Part shown: piece after piece, positions 24,190 through 32,600 of the stretch
Layout: the number at the start of each line of letters is the position of its first letter
Position numbering within the stretch: the stretch's first letter is position 1
Assembly (NCBI RefSeq): GCF_007680845.1
Contig: NZ_VEIY01000002.1
Coordinates: forward strand, 426,217 to 490,216
Reading direction: 5' to 3'
DNA length: 64,000 nt
Source: Curtobacterium pusillum
GTDB taxonomy: Bacteria; Actinomycetota; Actinomycetes; Actinomycetales; Microbacteriaceae
Translations under genes and position numbers: made by a program
Notes under the pieces: generated by a model
Told to the model about the DNA's origin: nothing
The model's input: the letters and a program-made list of their open reading frames with translations, nothing else
The model's database searches: none

Positions 24190-25007
24190 TTGACCGCTCC
24201 CTCGGTCAGGCCGGTGATGAGCCGGCGCTGCAGCAGGACGTAGGCGACCACGATCGGGAGCGCGACGAGCACCGCCGCGGCCGCGGTCACGTCGGGCTGC
24301 GCGCCGTGCTGCGCGCCGGAGAAGAAGGACAGCGACAGCGGTGCGGTCTGCACGGCCTGGTTCTGCGGCACGAGGACCAGTGCGAGGAGGAACTCGTTCC
24401 AGGTGAACAGGAACAGGATCGTCGCCAGGGTCGCCACGGCGGGCATCGCCACCGGCATGAGGACGCTCCGGAGGATCCGGAAGCGACCGGCGCCGTCGAT
24501 GCGGGCCGCCTCGAGCAGCTCGGTCGGGACGGACGCGAAGAACGACCGCATCCAGAACACCCCGAGCGGGACCGACAGGCCGACCTGCGGGAGGATCAGG
24601 GCCCAGTAGGTGTCGACGAGGCCCCACCCGGCGAGCATCTGGTAGAGCGGGAGGACGGTGACCTCGTACGGCAGCACGAGGCCGACGAGCAGCAGCCCGA
24701 GGATGACCCGCCCGCCGGGCACGCGCATGTGGGCCAGCGCGTAGCCGGCGAGGCACGCCACCGCGGCGGTGACGACCACGACGGTGATCGCGACGAGCGC
24801 ACTGGAGGCGAGGGCCGAGCCGAAGCCGCCCTGGGTCCAGGCCTCCACGTAGTTGCCGAAGCCGACGCTGCCCGCGGCGGTCGCGCCTCCAGGCCCGTTG
24901 CCCTGCAGGGAGGTGACGATGACCGAGGCCAGCGGGAACGCGGCGATGAGTGCCGCGACGATGAGGACGGCGTGCGTCAGCGCGCTCTCGCTCCGTGCGA
25001 CCCTCAC
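24186..25007 (-). CDS. Carbohydrate ABC transporter permease, MalG type
   Basis: The 273-residue permease has six membrane segments. The EAA loop, PTELLEAARIDGAGRFRILR, followed by MPVAMPAVATL, contacts the ATPase. ITGLTEGAVK at the very end is the conserved C-terminus of MalG-like carbohydrate permeases. It pairs with the MalF-type permease encoded upstream (GTGA overlap). No ATPase gene is present; a shared MsiK-like ATPase encoded elsewhere is the usual solution in actinobacteria. Confidence 0.92.
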   Translation of the reverse strand: MRVARSESALTHAVLIVAALIAAFPLASVIVTSLQGNGPGGATAAGSVGFGNYVEAWTQGGFGSALASSALVAITVVVVTAAVACLAGYALAHMRVPGGRVILGLLLVGLVLPYEVTVLPLYQMLAGWGLVDTYWALILPQVGLSVPLGVFWMRSFFASVPTELLEAARIDGAGRFRILRSVLMPVAMPAVATLATILFLFTWNEFLLALVLVPQNQAVQTAPLSLSFFSGAQHGAQPDVTAAAAVLVALPIVVAYVLLQRRLITGLTEGAVK

Positions 25008-25900
25008 GCGCGGACCCCCCTGGTGGCTCGGCGTTCCGGCCGCTCGCGCAGCGCGAGCTGGACGAGTCCGACGACGACCAGGATGAGCACCGTGAGGACG
25101 ACGGCGAGCGCCGACGCCTGACCGAGCGCACGGTCCTGGAAGGCGTCCTGGTAGACGAACACGCTCGGGACGGTCGTCGACGTGCCGGGGCCACCGCGGG
25201 TGGTGTTCCAGATGAGGTCGAAGTTCCGGAGCGCGAACGTGATGGTGAGGATGAGCGCGATCGAGATCTGCGGACGGAGCGCCGGGAGCGTGATGGCGGT
25301 GAACTCCCGGAACGCCCCGGCACCGTCGAGCCGTGCGGCCTCGTAGAGGGACCGGTCGATGGTCGCGATGCCCGCGAGGAACAGCACCATGCAGAGCCCG
25401 TACTCGACCCACGTCCCGATGAGCCCGATCGACGGCAGCGCCGTCCCGAAGTCACCGAGCCACGTGTGCGCGAGGCCACCGAGCCCGACGGCGCGGAGCG
25501 CGGCGTTCACCGGACCGTCGTCGGCGAGGATCCCCCGCCAGGCCACGGCGACGACGACGCTCGACAGGATCTGGGGGAGGAACAGCACGGCGCGGAGCAC
25601 GGTCAGGCCGTGGATCCGGATCCGTGACATCGCCCCGGCGAGGAGCAGACCGATGAGCACCGGGAGCGCCGCGTAGAAGACGAGCAGGACGAGGGAGTGC
25701 CCGAGCGCCTGGCGCAGGTCCGGGTCGGTGAACACGGCCGTGTAGTTCGCGAAACCGGCCGGGGTCGCGACGCTGATGCCGTCCCAGTCGTAGAACGAGA
25801 TGCGGACCGACTGCACGATCGGGACGACCACGAACACGACGAAGAAGGCCAGGGCCGGGGCGACGTAGAGGAGCGAGGACCAGCTGCGACGGGCTGCCAT
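25004..25900 (-). CDS. Carbohydrate ABC transporter permease, MalF type
   Basis: The 298-residue permease has six membrane segments; the N-terminus ARRSWSSLLYVAPALAFFVV leads into segment 1. The EAA loop is IDRSLYEAARLDGAGAFREF, followed by ITLPALRPQISIAL. RNFDLIWNTTRGGPGTSTTV is a typical MalF-family stretch in the large C-terminal loop. It starts 2 bp after the solute-binding protein's stop and overlaps the MalG-type gene by GTGA. Confidence 0.92.
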   Translation of the reverse strand: MAARRSWSSLLYVAPALAFFVVFVVVPIVQSVRISFYDWDGISVATPAGFANYTAVFTDPDLRQALGHSLVLLVFYAALPVLIGLLLAGAMSRIRIHGLTVLRAVLFLPQILSSVVVAVAWRGILADDGPVNAALRAVGLGGLAHTWLGDFGTALPSIGLIGTWVEYGLCMVLFLAGIATIDRSLYEAARLDGAGAFREFTAITLPALRPQISIALILTITFALRNFDLIWNTTRGGPGTSTTVPSVFVYQDAFQDRALGQASALAVVLTVLILVVVGLVQLALRERPERRATRGVRA

Positions 25901-25902
25901 GG

Positions 25903-27237
25903 TCAGCCGTGCGCCTTCGCCCAGGTCTGTTGGACCGTCTCGGTGAAGGCCTTCGGCGTCGTCCGTCCGGCCATCACCTCCTGCAGCGCGCCACCCATCT
26001 TCGTGAGCATGTCGGTGGTGCTCCAGTCGTAGTAGCCCACCTGGGTCCCGGCGGCGATCGTCTCCTTGAGCGCCGTCAGCGTCTGCTCCTGGAGCGGATC
26101 GGTGCTGGAGACCCCGTCGGTGACGACGGGGAGCCGCCCGGTGTCGAGGATCCACTGCCCGGTCTGCGGGGTGTGGAGCATCGCGAGGAACGCGATCGCG
26201 GCGTCCTGGTGCTTCGACTTGGTGCTGATGTGCCACGGGGAGGCGGTGGCGCCGACCCCGCCGGACGTCAGGGAACCGAGCCCGAACTCCTTCGAGTTCA
26301 GCGACGCCCCGTTCCACGAACCGCCGACGAAGAACACCCCGGTGCCCTTGGCGAAGCGGGCGATGGCGTCCTCGTTGCTGAGGCCGTCGTACCCGGTGCC
26401 GAAGTACCCCTTCTCCGCCCAGTCGCGCATGGTCTGCGCGGCCGCCTGGTTGCCGGAGGTCTCGAACGTGCTGCCCGACTTCCCGCCGATCCACTCGGCG
26501 ATGTCCTTCGGCGCCTGCTTCGTGACCGCGATGTCGGAGAAGATGTGCGTCGCCGCGTACTGGTCGGAGTTGCCCAGCACGATCGGCTGCTCGCCGGCGG
26601 CCTTCGCCTTCGGGAGGTCCTGCTCGAGGTCGGCGATCGACGTCGGCGGCTGCAGCCCGAGGGCGTCGAGCTTCTGCTTGTCGTAGTAGATCCCTTGGAC
26701 CTCGCTGATCGGCGACATGCCGTAGAGCGTGCCGGACCCGAACGCGGTGCCCTTCCCGTTCCACTCCGCCGGGGCGAGCGTCGAGGCGCCGGTGCCGGTC
26801 GTCCACCCGTAGACCTTCGCGACGTCGTCGAGCGACCGGACGAGCCCGCCCTTCACGAGCGCACCGTCGACGGCGTACCCGATGTTGCCCTGGAACACGT
26901 CGGGCGCGTTCGCGGAGTTCGCCGCGTTGACGACCGTCGCGGTGAGGTCGTCGAAGCTCTTGTAGGTGATCTTCACGTCGACGTTCGGGTAGGCCTTCTC
27001 GTACGCCGGCACGAGCTTCTGCATGAGCGGCTTCTCGGCGACGTCGGCCCACATCGTGAGGGTGGTGTCGCCGTCCTTCTTCACGTCGGCCGCGGTGACC
27101 TTGCTCGTGATGTCCGATTGGTCGGCGCTCTGTCCGGAGCCTCCTGCGCCCGGCGCGGAGCACCCCGCGAGGGCGACGACGAGTCCGATGGCGGGGAGCG
27201 CGGCGAGGAGTCCTCGCCGACGTGCTGGTGCGGTCAT
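25903..27237 (-). CDS. Extracellular solute-binding lipoprotein of a carbohydrate ABC importer
   Basis: The 444-residue protein has a lipoprotein signal (GLVVALAGC, Cys near residue 26) and a family 1 binding fold: TLTMWADVAEKPLMQKLVPA, TATVVNAANSANAPDVFQGN and GVFFVGGSWNGASL. It captures the substrate, probably a glycoside or sugar derivative, outside the membrane. ATG 27237 is preferred to GTG 27243 because GGAAG lies five bases before the ATG. The GTG would overlap the HisD stop as GTGA, so coupling is still possible. Confidence 0.92.
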   Translation of the reverse strand: MTAPARRRGLLAALPAIGLVVALAGCSAPGAGGSGQSADQSDITSKVTAADVKKDGDTTLTMWADVAEKPLMQKLVPAYEKAYPNVDVKITYKSFDDLTATVVNAANSANAPDVFQGNIGYAVDGALVKGGLVRSLDDVAKVYGWTTGTGASTLAPAEWNGKGTAFGSGTLYGMSPISEVQGIYYDKQKLDALGLQPPTSIADLEQDLPKAKAAGEQPIVLGNSDQYAATHIFSDIAVTKQAPKDIAEWIGGKSGSTFETSGNQAAAQTMRDWAEKGYFGTGYDGLSNEDAIARFAKGTGVFFVGGSWNGASLNSKEFGLGSLTSGGVGATASPWHISTKSKHQDAAIAFLAMLHTPQTGQWILDTGRLPVVTDGVSSTDPLQEQTLTALKETIAAGTQVGYYDWSTTDMLTKMGGALQEVMAGRTTPKAFTETVQQTWAKAHG

Positions 27238-27239
27238 GG

Positions 27240-28601
27240 TCACTTCCGGGTCGTGAGGTCGAGGGAGGGTTCGGTGGTGGTCGTGCTGTCGCGGTGGAGC
27301 CGTTCGGTGCGGAGCGTGGCGGTCGCGCGGTGGGCGGACATGCCCTCGCTCGTGGAGATGACGTCGACGGCGTCCGCGAGTGCCGGGGTGGCCTCGCGGG
27401 CGACGTGCTGGAACGTCAGGGGCTTGAGGAAGCGGGAGACGGACAGGCCGGCGCTGTGCTTCGCGCCGCCGGCGGTCGGCAGGGTGTGGTTCGTGCCCGC
27501 CATCCCCTTGTCGGAGTACGCGACGGTGCTCCAGGGGCCGATGAAGAGCGATCCGTAGTTGGTGAGGTGGTCGTGGTACCAGTCGTCCTCCGCGGTCTGG
27601 ACCTCGAGGTGCTCCGGAGCCAGTTCGTCCATCACGGCCACTGCGGACTCCCGGTCGTCGACCAGGACCACCGAGCCGAAGTCGCGCCAGGCCGGCCCGC
27701 AGATCGCGTTCGTGGACAGGGTCGGGAGCTGCCGTTCGACCTCGGCCACGACGGCTTCGCCGAGGGCGCGGGAGGTCGTGACGAGGGCCGCGGGGGAGTT
27801 CGGCCCGTGCTCGGCCTGTCCGAGCAGGTCCGCGGCGACGAGTTCCGGGTCGGCGGTCTCGTCGGCGATGACCGCGACCTCGGACGGGCCCGCGAGCAGG
27901 TCGATCGCGACGGTGCCGAACAGCTGGCGCTTCGCCTCGGCGACGAACGCGTTGCCCGCGCCGACGATCATGTCGACCGGCGCTTCACCGAGCAGCCCGT
28001 AGGCCATGGCCGCGAGTGCCTGGACCCCGCCGACCACGAACAGCCGGTCGACGCCGGACACGAACGCGGCGTAGGCGACGGCGGCGTTCACCCCACCGTC
28101 GGGCTGGGGCGGCGTGCAGGCGACGACCGTCGGCACCCCAGCGGCCTTCGCGACGCCGACGCTCATGAACGCGCTCGCGGTGAGGGGGAACCGGCCCGCG
28201 GGCAGGTACGCGCCGACGCTGCCGACGGGGACGTAGCGCTGGCCGACGGTCAGGCCGGGGAGGAGCTCGGCGGAGAAGTCGGTGAGGTGCTCGCGCTGGA
28301 GCCGGGCGAACTGCTGCGTGCGCTCGGCACCGAGCTCGATGGCACGGCGGAGCTCCGGGTCGAGCCGGTCACCGGTGGCGGCGAGCTCCTCCGCGGAGAG
28401 CTCGACGACGTCCGCGCCGTCGAGCTCGCGCGCGTACCGCCGGACGGCGTCGAGGCCGTCCCGAGCGATCTCCGCGAGCATCGCGGCGACGCGCTCCGCC
28501 ACCGCGGGGTCCCGCTGCGCCTCGGGAGCGTCGACCTCCGGGGTCTTGATGAACGAGAACCGGTCGGCGTTCTCCGTGCTGAACCGCGGGCTGAGCTTCA
28601 T
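27240..28601 (-). CDS. hisD: HisD-family dehydrogenase in a catabolic ABC operon (not in a his operon)
   Basis: The 453-residue protein has family residues for Zn and catalysis: GQAEHGPNS, ELAPEHLEV (Glu-His pair), Asp in YSDKGMAGTNHTLPT and His in SEGMSAHRATATLR. YVPVGSVGAYLPAGRFPLTA is the NAD-binding signature. The GPWSTVAYSDKGMAGTNH and SRFLKPLTFQHV segments resemble the divergent HisD branch that includes sulfopropanediol dehydrogenase (HpsN) more than biosynthetic HisD. No other his gene is near. As first gene before an ABC importer it likely oxidises an alcohol in a breakdown pathway. The symbol only names the family. ATG 28601 has a weak ribosome site. Confidence 0.85.
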   Translation of the reverse strand: MKLSPRFSTENADRFSFIKTPEVDAPEAQRDPAVAERVAAMLAEIARDGLDAVRRYARELDGADVVELSAEELAATGDRLDPELRRAIELGAERTQQFARLQREHLTDFSAELLPGLTVGQRYVPVGSVGAYLPAGRFPLTASAFMSVGVAKAAGVPTVVACTPPQPDGGVNAAVAYAAFVSGVDRLFVVGGVQALAAMAYGLLGEAPVDMIVGAGNAFVAEAKRQLFGTVAIDLLAGPSEVAVIADETADPELVAADLLGQAEHGPNSPAALVTTSRALGEAVVAEVERQLPTLSTNAICGPAWRDFGSVVLVDDRESAVAVMDELAPEHLEVQTAEDDWYHDHLTNYGSLFIGPWSTVAYSDKGMAGTNHTLPTAGGAKHSAGLSVSRFLKPLTFQHVAREATPALADAVDVISTSEGMSAHRATATLRTERLHRDSTTTTEPSLDLTTRK

Positions 28602-28659
28602 GGAGACGACGATGCCGGTGACGGAGAGCAAGGACAAGGGCGAATGTTCCACGACGACC

Positions 28660-28676
28660 CATAGGGTTGCCCTATG
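28660..28676. promoter_or_regulatory. LysR operator CATAGGG-TTG-CCCTATG
   Basis: A perfect 7-bp inverted repeat with a 3-bp centre spans the LysR start codon (ATG 28674-28676). It contains the LysR-type T-N11-A box (T28662 to A28674). A -10-like TAGGGT (28662-28667), six bases before the ATG, lies inside it, so LysR would block its own leaderless promoter while acting on the divergent operon. Confidence 0.65.
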
Positions 28677-29567
28677 ACGCTGACACAGCTCCGCGCATTG
28701 CTCGTCATCGCCGCCGCCGGGTCCTTCTCCGCTGCGGCGGTCCAGCTCGGCATGGCCCAGCCGTCGGTCTCCGAGCTGGTGAAGCGGATGGAGGAGACGT
28801 ACGGCCTGCGGCTGTTCAACCGCGGGAGCCGGGGACTGGTGCTCACGCCGGCGGGCGAGGCCCTCGTGCCCCACGCACGGCGGGCCGTCGAGGCGGCGGA
28901 CGCTGCCGATCGAGCGCTCCGCGACCTCACCAGCCTGCAGGGCGGGGTCGCCACGTTCGGCCTCCTCCGGAACGCGAACTACTACTTCCTCTCCCGGCTG
29001 CTCGAGCGCTTCCACTCGCGCTACCCGGACGTCCGACTGCGCGTGATCGGGCTCAACTCCGTCGAGGTCGCCGAGGCCGTCGCCGCGGGCGAGCTCGAAG
29101 CGGGGCTCGTCGTCCTGCCGATCGACGCGGAGGGCCTCGAGGTCACACCGCTCCGACGCGACGACGTGCTGTTCGCTTCGGCCGACCCCACCCGTACCGA
29201 GCACCCGGTCACGATCCAGGACCTCGCGGCCACGGACCTCGTGCTGTACGACGCCCACTACGGGTGGCGGGACCCGACCCGGCGGCAACTGGCCGAGCGG
29301 GCACAGTTCGCCGGCGTCTCCCTCGTCCCGCGGATCGAGGTCGAGCACATCGACTCGGCGCTCGACCTCGTGGCCCGTGGTGCCGGTGACACGATCGTCT
29401 CGGGGGCGGTGGCCGCCGGACGGAACTTCCCGAGCGGGCTGCACACCGTGGCGTTCGCCGAGCCGCTGTACGACACGATCGCCCTCGTGCAGCGGACCGG
29501 CGTGCCGCTCTCCCCGGCCACCCGGGAGCTCGCGCGGCTGGCGCGCCGGATGCTCCTCGAGGGGTGA
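28674..29567 (+). CDS. LysR-family transcriptional regulator of the HisD/ABC operon
   Basis: The 297-residue protein has the N-terminal helix-turn-helix MTLTQLRALLVIAAAGSFSA then AQPSVSELVKRMEETYGLRL. From about residue 90 there is a periplasmic-binding-type effector domain (ATFGLLRNANYYFLSRLLER and DTIVSGAVAAGRNFPSG). It is divergent from the operon at 28601-21707 and has a LysR box in the gap, so it most likely controls that operon in response to the imported compound or a breakdown product. Confidence 0.92.
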   Translation: MTLTQLRALLVIAAAGSFSAAAVQLGMAQPSVSELVKRMEETYGLRLFNRGSRGLVLTPAGEALVPHARRAVEAADAADRALRDLTSLQGGVATFGLLRNANYYFLSRLLERFHSRYPDVRLRVIGLNSVEVAEAVAAGELEAGLVVLPIDAEGLEVTPLRRDDVLFASADPTRTEHPVTIQDLAATDLVLYDAHYGWRDPTRRQLAERAQFAGVSLVPRIEVEHIDSALDLVARGAGDTIVSGAVAAGRNFPSGLHTVAFAEPLYDTIALVQRTGVPLSPATRELARLARRMLLEG

Positions 29568-29600
29568 CGAGCGGCGCCGCGCCTGCCGCTGGACGCACGA

Positions 29601-29634
29601 ACGGGGGCACGGGACCCGATTCCCGTACCCCCGT
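29601..29634. terminator. Bidirectional hairpin terminator
   Basis: ACGGGGGCACGGG (29601-29613) and CCCGTACCCCCGT (29622-29634) pair in 12 of 13 positions around an 8-base loop. It lies between the LysR stop (29567) and the convergent GH92 gene end (29659). Confidence 0.75.
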
Positions 29635-29658
29635 CCGCTCCCTGCGGCCCCGTCCGGA

Positions 29659-32600
29659 CTACCCGATCCGGACCCGTCGACGCCGCACGATCGCCACCGC
29701 ACCCGCGATCGCCGCACCGAGCGCGACCAGCACGCCCGCCACGACGCCCCAGCGCACGGGGTCGACGTCGGTACCGGTGTAGGCGAGGCCGTGCCAGTTC
29801 CCGGGGTCGGCAGGCGCTGCGCCGGCGTCCGCCGCGGGCCTGGCGAGGACCCGGAACGCGGCCGTCACGGCGACGTCGGACTCCGCGCCGAGGGCGACGA
29901 CCTGGTGCGTCCCCGCGGTCGCCGCGGTCGGGACGGTGAACGTCCCGGTCACGACGCCGTCGGCGTTCGCGGTCACGGTACCGAGTGCGATCGGCGTGCT
30001 GTGCAGGGTCAGCGCGACCCGCTCACCGGCGGCGAACCCGCTGCCGGTGAAGCCGACCACGGTGCCCTCGGTGCCCGACGACGCCAGGAGGTGGAACTCG
30101 GGCGACCAGTGCCCGTGCCCGCCGCCGTCGCCGCCGCCTCCGTTGCCGTTGCCGCCGCCGTTGCCGTTCCCGTTGCCCGGCGTCACGACCTGGAACGTCG
30201 CGCTCGCCACGGTCCGCGACGTCGCCCCGAGGGCGGACACCGCGTGGTTGCCCGGCTTCCCCGGCGCCTGCAGGTCGAACGACAGCGCGCCCGCGCGGTC
30301 CGCCGTCACCGCGACCCGGACGGCCGAGCCGTCCAGACGCACCGCGACCGACTCACCGGGCGCGAACCCGGTCCCGGTGACGTGCACCGCGCCTCCAGGC
30401 CGGACACCCGACCCCGCGGAGGTGGTGAGGGTCGTGTGCCAGACCGGCGCTGCCGCGATCTCGACCCGGGTGCGCACGCTGGCGCTCCCGGTCCCGTCGT
30501 CCACCGTCACCGTCGCCGTGCCCGACACCGCAGCGGTGTACGTGTGCTTCCCGGTGACGGTCGCCGTGCCGTCCGCGACCGTGACGGTCGCGGCCTCGAG
30601 CGGCGTGCCGTCGCCCCAGTTGACGGTGGCGGTCGTCGTCCCGGAGGCGATCGCACCACCGATGGCGGTGGCGAGCGTGCCGGTGACCGGCGTCCCGGCG
30701 GTCCCCGTCAGGGTCGGACCGGCCGTCGCCGCGAGCGGGACCACGGGCACACGGGTGCCGTTCGTCGCGATCGCGAAGACGTGGATGCGTCCCGTCGAGG
30801 TCGGTGCGCCGGTCTGCACGGGCAGGGTGATCGAGACGGCCCGCTTGCCGTCCGGCACCGTGAAGACGGGCGTCGCGAAGATGCCGGCCTTGGTGGTGTC
30901 GGACCCGTTGACGCCCACGGTCCGGTGGTCGCTCGTCGCGACGAGCGTGTCACCGAACTGCGGTGCGGCGATCGAGGCGGTCCAGTCGCCGAACGCGATC
31001 GGGAAGTCGGCGGTCGTGCCGTCCGAGTACGTGATCGTGCCGACGGTCTGCTGACCGCGTTCGTTCGCCGTGCCGATGATGGACAGCTCCGTGACGCCGG
31101 TGCCGCTCGGGACCGGGATGGTCTGACCGTTGCCGGTCGCGTTGTCCGGGTCCCCGGGTGCGACGGCCGGCAGGTCGAAGGTCAGGTCGGTACCGGCCAC
31201 CGCGTTCGTCGCGCCCTGCACGAACCCGTCGGCGGCGAGTGCGGACCGCGAGAAGCCGCGGCCCTCGAAGTCGCAGTTCCCCGCCTGGCCCGGGTCACCC
31301 AGGCAGACGTTGTCGTAGGCACCCTGGAGGCTCGGTGCGGTCCGCGAGACCGCCACCGGGACGTCCGTGCTCGCCATCTGCGTGCCCGACCGGACGACGA
31401 CGTGCACCGTGTGCGCACCGGCGGTGTCGAACACGTGCTCGCCGGGGACCTCCCACGCGCCGAGCGCCGACTTCGTCGGCGTCACCGCCTGGGGACCCTT
31501 GCCGTCCTGCCAGTCGACCGTGACCGTGTAGTCGGACGCACGCGTCCCGGGGCCGGTGATCGCGGCGACGTTCCCCGTGAAGGGCTCGTCCACCTGGGCG
31601 GTGAGCCCCGGCGTCGGGGTGACCGAGAACGCGCCGGTCGACGCCGTGCTGTCCGCGAGCAGTTCGAACTCGCCGAGGCTCGGGGCCTTCCCGGTGTCCG
31701 TCCCGGTCACCGACAGGCGGTACCAGGACAGCGCCGCCGGGTGCGCGACCGTGAACGGACGGGTCTGCAGGGCGGCGGTGAAGCCGGCCTTCGCGACCGT
31801 CGACAGCGGCACCCACGTGGTGCCGTCGCTCGAGCCCTCGAGCTTCCACGACGTCGGCCGGGTCCCGCTCGCCGCCGTGGTGAGCGTGTACTGGTCGACC
31901 GTGACCGGGCCCTGCGCCGACTTCCAGGTGATCGCCGGGGTGGCGGACCCGAAGGTCGTCGCGGTGAGGGACTCGTCGTCGGTCAGGGCGCCGAGCGCGG
32001 TGTCGTCGTCGCTCGTCGTCGCGCCGTACCCGGAGGTGGTGGCGTCGACGAGCGGCTTCGGTGCCACGGCCGGGGTGTCCAGACCCTCGGCACCCTGCGT
32101 CTTGCCGTTGCCCCACGTGGACGCCTTCGCACCCATGGTGAAGTCGAGCGCCCCACCCTTCGCGATGTCCGCCTGGGACACGACGGCCCGGTCGAGCGGC
32201 TTGCCGTTCAGCGACGCGGACTGCACGTACACGTTGCTGGCGCTGTTGCCCGCCGCGTCGACGTGCAGGTCGCCGCCGTCGAGGTGCACCGTCGCGTGGC
32301 TGAAGAGCGGCGAACCGATCGTGTACTGACCGGAGCCCTGGGCGAGCGGGTAGAGGCCGAGCGCGGAGAACACGAACCACGACGACATCTCGCCGTTGTC
32401 CTCGTCACCGGTGTAGCCCTGCCCGATGTCGCTGCCGACGAACAGGCGACGCATGCTCTCCCGCACGACCTGCTGCGTGAGCGACGGGTCGCCCGCTGCT
32501 GCGGCCACGTACGGGATGTGGTGCGAGACCTGGTTGCTCATGCCGAGCTGGCCCATGCGGACCGAGCGCGCCTCGAGCATCTCGTGGATCTGACCGCCGT

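Noticed and set aside
27240..28601. Histidine biosynthesis operon
   Set aside because: No other his gene is adjacent; neighbours are an ABC importer, amidase and glucosidase.
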